64,000 nucleotides of DNA, from the NCBI RefSeq assembly GCF_000710915.1, contig NZ_BAUA01000196.1:1-64000 (forward strand), written 5' to 3'. The notes below the pieces were generated by a model. It worked only from the letters and a program-made list of their open reading frames with translations. It searched no databases and was not told where the DNA came from. Positions 15,895 through 24,033 of this stretch are shown here, piece by piece (position 1 is the first letter of the stretch; every line of letters starts with the position of its first letter). Source of the DNA: Nocardia brasiliensis IFM 10847. Lineage in GTDB: Bacteria; Actinomycetota; Actinomycetes; Mycobacteriales; Mycobacteriaceae. Position numbers and translations under genes: made by a program.

Positions 15895-18800
15895 TGCCAG
15901 CTGTTCCCTTCCCAGCTCTCCCGCGTGGGATACACCACTTCATGAGCGCCGTTGTTACGGGTGATTTCGACGTAATGCTCGCTCTGGGACCATTTTTCCG
16001 GTTTGAGCGCTTTCGGCTTCTTTTCGTTCTTGTCGATCAAACCATAGGCCGTGATGACGGAGTTCTTGTTGCCTGCCTCGGTGACGACAATCGAGCCTTT
16101 GCTGTAGTAGACGTCGACGGGGCGGATGTAGGGCTCCTTGGTGACATGGTGCTTGCCGTGGTAATCCCCGCTGAAGATCCGTTGCGGGTTGTTGAGGATC
16201 GATGCTTGAACCTCAGGGGTGACACCGTGTTTCTGCAGCGCGTGACCGATGCGGCCGCCGGGGTAGGGAGCAGGCGCCCGTTGCAGTTCCTTCGGCGTGA
16301 CCTGCCGGTAGAAGTTGGCGAAGCGTTCGCACGCGGCCGGCGTCAAACCGAGTGGGTCGATGAACCGGAGCGGATTGCTGGTGTAGGCGTACGGGTTCGG
16401 TGCGGGGTCCAACCCGAGGGGATCGGGTGTCAGGTACTGGCCGGTGTCCGGGTTGTAGTACCTGAACATGTTGTAGTGCAGGCCGGTTTCGGGGTCGTGG
16501 ATCTGGCCGGGGAACCGTAACGGCGAGCCGGTTCGCCCGCGCCAAGTCGTCCGGCCCCACAGATCGGTGTGTGCGTCGGCCACGGTGTCGGCGGTGGCGG
16601 GGTCGACCAATTCGGCGGGGGCGCCTACGAGATCGGCGACGATCGCGTAGAACTCGCGATCGACCGTGCCCTGGTCGGTCGACTGGGTGAGCGGCGTGTG
16701 TGAGCCGGGTTGGTACTGCCAGCGAACGGTCGCGGTACCGCTGGACTGCTCGATGAGATGTGTGCCGTCCCAGAGATAGTCGACGCGCTCCAGGACGGTG
16801 CCGTCGGTAGCGAGGTGTTGTTTGGTGGTGCGGCGGCCTAGGGCGTCGTAGGTGTAGTGCCACCACTGGCCATCCGGCGTCCAAGCATCGGTCAATTGGT
16901 CGAAAGCGTTGTAGCGGTAGTGCCATACGTCCGGTTTCCGGGACAGCCGGACAGTGGTTTTGCGAATCAGCCGTCCGGCGGCATCGTAGTGGTACCGGGT
17001 GCGGCCATCCCGGACGAGGAGAGCGCCGCGGTACTCGCGACGACCGTTGCCAGGCGGAAAGCCGGGTTTGCCCCCAGGTGTCGGTGCTGACACCGTGGCG
17101 CTGGTGACGTTGTCGAGTGCGTCGTAGGTGTAGCGCTCGGTGGGCGCGCCATCGGTCGAAACGGTGGTGACCCGACCGGCGGGGTCGAGCTGGTAATCGC
17201 GTCGCAAGAGGTCGGTCTGCGCACGGTCGACGGTGTGGGAGATGAGGTATCCGTCTGGGCGATAGGCGAATTCGTCGCGACGAAGGCGGATCGGGTCCGG
17301 TCGAGCGGACGGCCCGGCTGCCAGTGACAGGGAGCGTGGCGGAAAGGCGGTCACCTCTTGGTGCGTCACTCGGCCGAGGGCGGTGAGGCCACGCGTGACG
17401 GCCACTTCGCCTACCCGCCAGGTGGTCAGCCGTCCGAGCGGGTCGTAGTCGAAGGTGATGTCGTGGTCGTCGGCGTTGAGATGGTCCAGGCGGCCGGTGA
17501 CATCGTGGTGCCAGGTGGCGACGGCGCCCGAAGGTGTGGTCCGGCGCGTGCGGTGGCCGCGCCTGTCGTGTTCGAAGAGCATCGGCGGGTTGGCGTCGAG
17601 TTGCTCGGACGCAACGGCACCGATTGCGGTGTAAGCGAATTCGAGACGATGGGTGAGATCCGCGCCGACGCCGTTCACCGCGGCCAGGACGCGGCCTGCC
17701 GGGTCGTGGGTGTAGCGGATCCACTCGTCGCCCGCGGAAATCTCGGTCAGGCGGCCGAGGACGTCGTGGTGCTGGTGACGAGTCGCGCCGGTTGCCGGGG
17801 TGATCGCGCTGACCCGCCCCGCGCGGTCGTACGCGTATCGGGTGGTCGCGCCGCTGTACGCGGTCTCGGCGACCAGCCGTCCGGCACTGTCGTATTCGTA
17901 GGTCCAGGTCTGGCCGATCGGGTTGTGTACGGCGACGAGGCGGCGTTCGGTGTCCCAGGTGTAGCGAGTGGTCGAGCCGTCCGGATCGGTCCGGGAGCGC
18001 AGGAGGTCGAAATCGCCGTACACGAGCCGGGTGACCGCGCCGGTGCGATCGGTGCGACTGCGAATGTTGCCCTCGCCGTCGTAGGTCCACGATTCGCTGC
18101 GCCCGTCGGGATCCGTTCTGCGCAGCAGCTTTCCAGCGGCAGACCAGTCGAAGCGAGTGACCTCGCCGAGGGGATCGGTGATGTGGGTGGCACGGCCCGC
18201 GGCGTCGCGCCGGATATGCGTCACCGCGCCGTGCGGCTCGGTGACCTGGATCAGCAGCCCGGCCCGATCCACCTGAAAGGTGGTGCGGGCACCGTTGGCT
18301 TCGACGACGGACGCCAGCGCGCCGTTGGGGTGATACGTGAACTCGGTGCGGCCCCCCACGGCGTCCACCGCCGCGGAGAGATTGCCGTCCACGGACCATT
18401 CCCGGCGCGTTACCGAACCGTCGGGGGAGGTGATGGTGAGTGGACGGCTGCGCCAGAGATATTCGACGTCGGTCGAATACCCGTCCGGCCGAATGACTTT
18501 CGCGCAGTCGCCCGCGCCGTTGTAATGGTAGCGGGTAATCGCGCCGTCCGGCCCGGTGACGGTCAGCGGCCTGCGGTCGGCGTTGTAATCGATGTGCGTG
18601 CGGCCGCCGGTCGGGTCGACGAGATCACGCAGTTGCAGTTCGCGGTCGAAGCCGTGGGACGTGGTGGCGCCGGACGAATCCGTGACCATGGTGAGCCGGC
18701 CGGTGCCGTCGGGGAGTTCCAGATAGTCGTAGTCGCAGTTCAATACTCCGGCAGTGCCGCGCTGGAAGACGACGCGACCGTACTCGTCGTAGGTGTTCAC

Positions 18801-21071
18801 CATCTGGTTGCCGTTGGAGTCGGTCCACGAGGTCATCCGGTGCTCGGCGTCGTAGGTGTACCGGGTGGTGGCTCCGTCGGCATCGGTGACCGCAGCCAAA
18901 TCTGTTCCGGCATAGGTGAACCCCAGCACCCGGGTGGCTGATTCGCCGAGCTCGGGATCGTCGGAGAGCAGCGACAGGCCGGTGATCCGCGCACCGTCGG
19001 AATCGATCCGGACCCGATACCCACCCGAGTGCGTGACCTCGACCGGCACGCCGTCGGCGTCATAGTGGAAGCGGATACGGTTGCGGTGCCGGTCGGTGAT
19101 CGCCGAGATCGCGTAGTTGCCGAATCTGGCCTCGATGCCGTCGAGTCCCAGTTCCGGCGCGAAATGCCAGAGCACCTCCGCTCGTTGATCCCACACGCGG
19201 TAACCGCCGGCCTCGGTGCGGGTCAACGACCACTGCTGCCCCTCGGTGAGCGGGTGCACCGGAACGCCGACCTCGGCATGCGGGTAGGCGAGCATCATCG
19301 CGTTCTCGCCGATGAACGTGACACCGGCGTCCTCGACCACGATCCTCGCGTCCAACGTGCTCGACCACGACGGGCCGAACCAGCGTCCGAAGCCGTAATT
19401 CGAATGATGGGCCCGCTGCAAGGTCAGCGGCAGCACACCGGGTAGATCGAGATCAGTGTCGGGCAGGAGGAATTCGCCGGTGCTGATATCGACCGGGTCC
19501 GTGGAACAGGTCTTCTGCGCGGGCGTCCGATCGGCCTCGGGACCTGCCGCTCGTGCGTGCTCATGCGCATTCCGGTCGGCGTCGGCGCGATTGCGGGCGG
19601 GGTGATCGGCATCAGGGTCGTGGTGGTCCCGCGGTGCGTTACCAGGATCGTGCGGACGGTCGCGGTCGGTGTGGCGATCGCGGGGTGCGTCGTCGCGGTC
19701 GCGGGGGCGGTCGTTGTCGTGTTCGCGGTCCCGGGTGCGTTCGCGGTCACGGTCGGTGTGGCGATCCCGCGGTGTGTTCTCCGAGTCGTGCGGACGATCG
19801 CGGTTGTCGGTGCGGTCGCGGTCGGTGTGGCGATCGCGCGGCGAGTTGTCGGGCCTGTGCTGCCGGTCGTGATCGGTGTCGCGATCGCGCGGTGTGTCGT
19901 TGCGGGGGCGGTCGCTGTCCGGGTGGCGATCGCGCGGTCTGTCGTTGAGGTCACGAGGGCGGTCGTGCTCGCCGTCGCGGGTTGGTTGGCGGTCGCGGTC
20001 GGGGTGGCGATCGCCCAGGTCGCGACGACGGTCCCGCGGTGCGTCGTCGGGCTCGTGTGGGCGCCGGTGGCGGTCGGCGCTGTCCGGGGCCCGATGCGGG
20101 TCCTGGTGCGGCGCAGACCTGTTCGTGTCGCGGTCCGGGTGGGAATCGGCGTGCCGAGCAGGTGTTTCCGGGTGCGAGCGGGCCGTCGGTTCAGCGTGTG
20201 CGCGCTGCGGGGCGTGGTCGGGGGTGGCGCGGGTGGCCGGCGACGGGTGTGGCTCGGTGCGGCTGGTGGTAGCGGGGTCGCGGTGCGGGCGGGCGACCGG
20301 TTTCGGATCGGCGTAGGGACGCGTCGCCGGGTCCGGCTGCGCCCGTGCGGCAGGAGTCCGGTCGGGGTGGGGGCGGGTACCGGGTTCTGGGCGTGACGAG
20401 GGGGTGAGATCGGAGTATGCGCGTGTGGGGTCGGGCTGCGCGCGGACGCCCGGCGCGGGATCAGGGCGGGTGTATGGCGCCGGAGCGTCGGGATGCGACC
20501 ACGGGCTGGTCTGCCAGACAGGTGCGGGATCGGGTTGGCGTGCGGTGCTCGGCTGCGGGTCCGGCGTGTGCGTGCGGACCGACGCCGGGTCGGTCTGCTG
20601 TGTGGGCGTGGCCCCGGTCTCGGCGCGTGCAGGCGGCGCGTGGTCGGGGTGGGTGGTCGAAGTGTGGTCCGGGTCGGTGCGAACCCGCGGTGCCGCTTCG
20701 GAGTTCGCCTGGGGCGATCGCGGGGAGTCGGTGTTCGCGCGGGTGTCAGGTGTCGCGTCGGAGTTGGCGCCCGGTGACCGCGTCGCATCGGAGTTCTCGC
20801 GCATGCCCGGCGTGGTGTCGGCGTGTGGTGCTCGCGCGGTGTCGGGGTCGGCGTGGCTGCCCGGTGCGGTGTGCGGCGCTCGCGCGGTGTCAGGGTGCGC
20901 GTGGGTGTCCGGCGTGGCGTCGGTGTGCGGCGATCGCCCTTCGGGGCTCACTTGCGGCGCATCGGAATTGGCGCGTGTGGAGGGCGAGTCGACGTCGGTG
21001 CGGGAATGGGGTGCGCGTTCGGGATCGGCGTGCACCGTCGGGGGGTTGTCCGCGTGGGTCGTGGGGCGCAA
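15891..21071 (-). CDS. RHS-repeat polymorphic toxin, 3' part after an apparent frameshift
   Basis: 1726 codons readable from 21071. There is no good start here: the frame opens inside the same low-complexity linker that ends the gene part at 20948-22717, so the two are almost certainly one gene. Order: Pro/Ala/Thr/Asp linker (about 1-330), an Arg/Asp-rich tract with DRHTDRDR-type repeats (about 340-500), a DUF6531-like CSTDPVDISTGEF segment near 520, then many YD repeats such as RYTYDAEH. The RHS core boundary is near 1535-1580 (DPETGLHYNMFRYYNPDTG and DPLGL). A unique C-terminal toxin domain of about 150 aa follows. The YD shell encloses the toxin; the tip begins after DPLGLTPA and contains HALQKHG and SVITAYG, suggesting a BECR-type RNase. 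The immunity gene follows. Confidence 0.85.
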   Translation of the reverse strand: MRPTTHADNPPTVHADPERAPHSRTDVDSPSTRANSDAPQVSPEGRSPHTDATPDTHAHPDTARAPHTAPGSHADPDTARAPHADTTPGMRENSDATRSPGANSDATPDTRANTDSPRSPQANSEAAPRVRTDPDHTSTTHPDHAPPARAETGATPTQQTDPASVRTHTPDPQPSTARQPDPAPVWQTSPWSHPDAPAPYTRPDPAPGVRAQPDPTRAYSDLTPSSRPEPGTRPHPDRTPAARAQPDPATRPYADPKPVARPHRDPATTSRTEPHPSPATRATPDHAPQRAHAEPTARSHPETPARHADSHPDRDTNRSAPHQDPHRAPDSADRHRRPHEPDDAPRDRRRDLGDRHPDRDRQPTRDGEHDRPRDLNDRPRDRHPDSDRPRNDTPRDRDTDHDRQHRPDNSPRDRHTDRDRTDNRDRPHDSENTPRDRHTDRDRERTRDREHDNDRPRDRDDAPRDRHTDRDRPHDPGNAPRDHHDPDADHPARNRADADRNAHEHARAAGPEADRTPAQKTCSTDPVDISTGEFLLPDTDLDLPGVLPLTLQRAHHSNYGFGRWFGPSWSSTLDARIVVEDAGVTFIGENAMMLAYPHAEVGVPVHPLTEGQQWSLTRTEAGGYRVWDQRAEVLWHFAPELGLDGIEARFGNYAISAITDRHRNRIRFHYDADGVPVEVTHSGGYRVRIDSDGARITGLSLLSDDPELGESATRVLGFTYAGTDLAAVTDADGATTRYTYDAEHRMTSWTDSNGNQMVNTYDEYGRVVFQRGTAGVLNCDYDYLELPDGTGRLTMVTDSSGATTSHGFDRELQLRDLVDPTGGRTHIDYNADRRPLTVTGPDGAITRYHYNGAGDCAKVIRPDGYSTDVEYLWRSRPLTITSPDGSVTRREWSVDGNLSAAVDAVGGRTEFTYHPNGALASVVEANGARTTFQVDRAGLLIQVTEPHGAVTHIRRDAAGRATHITDPLGEVTRFDWSAAGKLLRRTDPDGRSESWTYDGEGNIRSRTDRTGAVTRLVYGDFDLLRSRTDPDGSTTRYTWDTERRLVAVHNPIGQTWTYEYDSAGRLVAETAYSGATTRYAYDRAGRVSAITPATGATRHQHHDVLGRLTEISAGDEWIRYTHDPAGRVLAAVNGVGADLTHRLEFAYTAIGAVASEQLDANPPMLFEHDRRGHRTRRTTPSGAVATWHHDVTGRLDHLNADDHDITFDYDPLGRLTTWRVGEVAVTRGLTALGRVTHQEVTAFPPRSLSLAAGPSARPDPIRLRRDEFAYRPDGYLISHTVDRAQTDLLRRDYQLDPAGRVTTVSTDGAPTERYTYDALDNVTSATVSAPTPGGKPGFPPGNGRREYRGALLVRDGRTRYHYDAAGRLIRKTTVRLSRKPDVWHYRYNAFDQLTDAWTPDGQWWHYTYDALGRRTTKQHLATDGTVLERVDYLWDGTHLIEQSSGTATVRWQYQPGSHTPLTQSTDQGTVDREFYAIVADLVGAPAELVDPATADTVADAHTDLWGRTTWRGRTGSPLRFPGQIHDPETGLHYNMFRYYNPDTGQYLTPDPLGLDPAPNPYAYTSNPLRFIDPLGLTPAACERFANFYRQVTPKELQRAPAPYPGGRIGHALQKHGVTPEVQASILNNPQRIFSGDYHGKHHVTKEPYIRPVDVYYSKGSIVVTEAGNKNSVITAYGLIDKNEKKPKALKPEKWSQSEHYVEITRNNGAHEVVYPTRESWEGNSWQ
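19560..20060. repeat. Imperfect tandem repeats encoding Arg/Asp-rich linker
   Basis: The element GGTCGGTGTGGCGATCGCG and variants recur at roughly 19663, 19753, 19820, 19875 and 19998 on the + strand. On the coding (minus) strand these give repeated PRDRHTDRDR-like units. They sit between the linker and the RHS shell and probably vary in number between strains. Confidence 0.7.
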
Positions 21072-22717
21072 CGCCTCCGGGCGGGGTCGGTGCGATGCGG
21101 CGGTGGATCCGCGTCAGGGCGCGCGGCCGGGGTCGGGTCCGCGTTCGTGTGCGGCGACGGTGCGGGGTCGGGATCGCGGTGGGTGACCGGCGACCGGTCA
21201 GGGCCGGGATCCGCGTGCTGGTTCGGTGTGGGCGAGGGGTCGGTACGCGAGGTAGGGGAGGGGTCGGCGTGCGGGCTCGGTGCCGGGTCAGGGTCCGAGT
21301 GCCGAGTGGGCGCCGGATCGGGCGCCTGCCGCGCCGGACCGGCTGCGGGGGACTCAGGTCTATGCGGTTGCTCCGTCGTCGAATGATTTGTACCGCCGAC
21401 GTTTTCGGGCCTCGGGGCGGGGGCCTCGGGACGGCTGTTCGCCTGCACCGGGTTCTGGTCGGTGGGCGTATGCCCGTTGTCCACCCGGGTGGGCGCGGGT
21501 CGCTGCGAGGTTTCCATCGACATGTGCGACGGCGTGCCGCTCGGGGTGTGCGTCGAATTGGGCAGGTGCCTTCCGACGTCGCCGACATCGTCGGCGACGC
21601 GGGCGAGCCGGCCCGCGTCCTTCATCTTCCGCAGTGCACTGACGGCGACCTTGGCACTGCCGCCGCCACCGGTGGCGGCGGTGAGCAGCGCGTCACCGGT
21701 CAGCGCGCCCATGAACTCGAACGGATTCTTCCTGGCGTCGGACAGTATCGCAGAGACCGTCGCGCCCGGATCCGCCACTGCGACAACCAATCCCGTCGCG
21801 AGATCGGACAAGCCGGCCGCGTACTCGGCGGGGTGGGTCATGTTGTAGATATCGGTCGGGTTGACCTGGCGCACGAACTGCACGAGTCCGGTGAAACTGG
21901 TGAGCAGCCCGGAGGTGAAGTTCAACGCCCCGTGTTCCAGAACGCCGCCCATATCCGAGATGTTGGCGATCCAGCGGTCGGTGAAAGGGGGTTCCTTCGG
22001 CGCCTTGTCGGTGGCGGCGCTGAACGCGCCCACGGCGATGGATGCCCCGTTGTCACGCTGAGTTCGCGCGCCGCGCAGAATTTCTCGCGCTTCGTTGCGC
22101 ATCGAGGTCCAGGTGTCGACGAGTGTGGTCTGCGCCTGCTGTTCGCCGGTGAGCGAGTTCCACCAGTTCTTCTGCCTGCGTTCCTCCGCGTCGGCGGCCT
22201 TCCACTTATCGATGGCGTCGGCGGCCTTGCCCTGTCCGGTTTTCACCTCGTTGTGCCAGGCTTCCATCGCCTTGGCTGCCGAGGTGAAGGCGTCGGCGCA
22301 GTCGAACCACAGTTTCGGCTGCTTGTCGTAGACCGCGTTGAACGCGTCCGCGCCTTCGCCGACCCATTCGGCGGCATCGATCTGCTTGAGCGCCTGCCCC
22401 GTCGAATCGATGGCGGTGGCCATCTTCTGCAAGGTCTGCGCGGTGGAGCTGATTTCGGCAGGCTCGCCGCGGATCAGTTCTTTCGGTTCCTCGGTCTCGC
22501 CGAGTTCTTCCTCTTCGACGTCGCCGCCGGTGCCGGAGGCGATGTTGTCGCCGAGGTCGTCCAAGCCCTCGGCGATGCCGTCCAGACCGATCGCTTTCGC
22601 ACCGTCGGAGAGCACGTCCAGCGCGTCGTCGGCGACCTGTCCGACTCCTTCGACGACCGCTTCGACACCGTCCTCGATCGCCTCGCCGATGTCGTTGACA
22701 ACATCCCAGAATCCCAA
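20948..22717 (-). CDS. RHS polymorphic toxin, 5' part with WXG-type secretion domain
   Basis: 589 codons from TTG 22717, which follows GAGGGG by 8 bases. The first 60 residues are amphipathic and acidic (GFWDVVNDIGEAIEDGVEAV). Residues about 90-200 form a WXG100-like helical hairpin with AAEWVGEGADAFNAVYDKQPKLWFDCADAF, the kind of N-domain that directs toxins to type VII secretion. A hydrophobic helical region (about 250-370) and a Pro-rich linker follow. Around 21085 the linker pattern DPxPxxRPDADP stops and is continued in the +1 frame by the 3' part, so the last 45 or so codons here are probably out of frame. Restoring the frame gives one protein of about 2275 aa. Confidence 0.8.
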   Translation of the reverse strand: MGFWDVVNDIGEAIEDGVEAVVEGVGQVADDALDVLSDGAKAIGLDGIAEGLDDLGDNIASGTGGDVEEEELGETEEPKELIRGEPAEISSTAQTLQKMATAIDSTGQALKQIDAAEWVGEGADAFNAVYDKQPKLWFDCADAFTSAAKAMEAWHNEVKTGQGKAADAIDKWKAADAEERRQKNWWNSLTGEQQAQTTLVDTWTSMRNEAREILRGARTQRDNGASIAVGAFSAATDKAPKEPPFTDRWIANISDMGGVLEHGALNFTSGLLTSFTGLVQFVRQVNPTDIYNMTHPAEYAAGLSDLATGLVVAVADPGATVSAILSDARKNPFEFMGALTGDALLTAATGGGGSAKVAVSALRKMKDAGRLARVADDVGDVGRHLPNSTHTPSGTPSHMSMETSQRPAPTRVDNGHTPTDQNPVQANSRPEAPAPRPENVGGTNHSTTEQPHRPESPAAGPARQAPDPAPTRHSDPDPAPSPHADPSPTSRTDPSPTPNQHADPGPDRSPVTHRDPDPAPSPHTNADPTPAARPDADPPPHRTDPARRRCAPRPTRTTPRRCTPIPNAHPIPAPTSTRPPHAPIPMRRK

Positions 22718-22719
22718 GC

Positions 22720-23340
22720 CTATTGCCCCTCGGACTGTTTCATGATTTCGGCGGCCTTCTTCGCGGCGCCGGTGTCCCACCCGGGTGTCTGGCCGGAGAG
22801 CAGGCTGCCGCTGACCGGGGACACATTCGCGATCGCCTGCGGAGCGACCGCTTCGATCACTTTGAAGTTCGTCATGATCTTCTGGTTCGCCTTGTCGAAC
22901 GACTGCATGCTGTAGTCCGCGTTGCGAATGTGGTTGAAGGCGTTGTCGGAGAAGGTGTCTCCCCAGGAACGGGCGGTGATCTGCTCGTCGGTGAGATGTG
23001 GGTTGCCCGCCAGGTGGGTCCACATCTTCTTGAGCATGCCCTCGGCCTTCTCGTCCATCTCGTGGTAGCGCCCGGCCGCCAGACCGAGCGTCTTGGCGAT
23101 CGAGTTGCCCGCCTGCACCAGTGCCCGTACGCCCCACGACCAGCGCTCGGTGAACTCCTCGAACGTCTGTTGCACGGTGTGCTTGCCCGCCTCCATCGTC
23201 GACAGGGTGAGCAGGGCGAAACCGCGGCCCATGTTGCCGGTTTCGCCGATGCCCAGGTTCGACAGCTCACCGATGGTGGACTGAATGCCTTTCGCGGCCT
23301 GCTGCAGCACCGCAGGATCGACCTTCACCTGCTGGGTCAC
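22720..23340 (-). CDS. WXG-like partner protein of the toxin operon
   Basis: 206 aa from GTG 23340 behind GAGGGGGCAGC. It starts QVKVDPAVLQQAAKGIQ, a typical entry into ESX/WXG100 helices, and continues as long helices with ERWSWGVRALVQAGNSIAKTLGLAAGRYHEMDEKA. The W-S-W-G turn corresponds to the WXG position. The C-terminal 80 residues are less conserved. Encoded directly before the toxin (stop 3 bases before its start), it is probably a co-secreted or chaperone partner that pairs with the toxin's N-domain. No ESX core genes (EccC and others) are in the window, so secretion would depend on a system elsewhere. Confidence 0.75.
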   Translation of the reverse strand: MTQQVKVDPAVLQQAAKGIQSTIGELSNLGIGETGNMGRGFALLTLSTMEAGKHTVQQTFEEFTERWSWGVRALVQAGNSIAKTLGLAAGRYHEMDEKAEGMLKKMWTHLAGNPHLTDEQITARSWGDTFSDNAFNHIRNADYSMQSFDKANQKIMTNFKVIEAVAPQAIANVSPVSGSLLSGQTPGWDTGAAKKAAEIMKQSEGQ

Positions 23341-23361
23341 GCTGCCCCCTCGATTCGTGTG

Positions 23362-23748
23362 TTACTCGGTTACTTCGGGTGGAAATGCCATCGGGGTCGA
23401 CCCGACGATGTCTACTGCGATGCCGGTGGGTTGCTTGCACGATTCGGCGTAGTCGAGCAGTCGCCAACCGGAGAGGGTGTGGTACCGGTACTCCCGGTCG
23501 GCTTCGATACCGTCTTCGGCCAGATAGCCTCGCGCCGTCATGTAGCGGGCGTATTCCTCGACGCTGGTGAACGCACACAGCCAATCGACACCACACACCT
23601 GTGACGTGGAGATGCGCTCGTCGTCGGTCACCGGCACGAACAGCGCTGCCTGCCGAAATGCGGCCTGCAAAGCTTCGGCCTGACCGAAACCGGCATAGAA
23701 TGCGGCGATTTCACCGCGCAGAATTCCCCGGCCGTCGGCGTCGGACAT
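23362..23748 (-). CDS. SseB-like N-terminal-domain protein
   Basis: 128 aa from ATG 23748 behind GGGGG. The segment ALFVPVTDDERISTSQVCGVDWLCAFTSVEEYARYM follows the SseB N-terminal pattern (V-P-V near the middle, paired with A/P-x-F-T-S-x-x-E). In actinobacteria such proteins occur next to type VII effectors. It is the first gene of the toxin operon, 21 bp before the WXG-like gene. Its role is unknown; a chaperone-like function is plausible from the SseB name alone but not shown. Confidence 0.65.
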   Translation of the reverse strand: MSDADGRGILRGEIAAFYAGFGQAEALQAAFRQAALFVPVTDDERISTSQVCGVDWLCAFTSVEEYARYMTARGYLAEDGIEADREYRYHTLSGWRLLDYAESCKQPTGIAVDIVGSTPMAFPPEVTE

Positions 23749-23768
23749 CCCCCGAACCCTCCCCTGTG

Positions 23769-23797
23769 ATTATGCATTGTCCGCTGAACGAGTTCAA
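23769..23797 (-). promoter_or_regulatory. Sigma70-type promoter of the toxin operon
   Basis: On the minus strand, -35 TTGAAC (23797-23792) and -10 CATAAT (23774-23769) are separated by exactly 17 bp, which puts the start point about 15 bases before the ATG at 23748. AT-rich boxes are rare in this GC-rich background. The rest of the 285-bp gap to 24033 shows nothing further. Confidence 0.6.
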
Positions 23798-24033
23798 CAG
23801 AGTGTACGCACATCCCGCGACCAGTCGAGGTGCTACCAGTTTGCTGGAGCGCCCCTATTTCTACCGGCACGAACGATTTCAAACTGCGTCGCGAGACGTG
23901 TCGGCGAAGGGGGTGGCAATTCGCGGGCATCGGCCCGTGCCAATAGAATTGGGGGCATAAAGGTCGTCCGGCGGTGCACCACGTTCGGTCGTCGGGACAG
24001 TCTCGAACCGGGGCGAATCGTGTCGAAGACAGC

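Noticed and set aside
19560..20400. Repeat-rich tract considered as a CRISPR array or variable-number locus outside genes
   Set aside because: The repeats are imperfect, without unique spacers, and translate in frame as the charged linker of the RHS toxin.
21069..21071. TTG at 21071 as an independent start of a 1726-aa RHS protein
   Set aside because: No ribosome site, and the protein would begin mid-linker without a secretion domain, which is present in the adjacent frame upstream.
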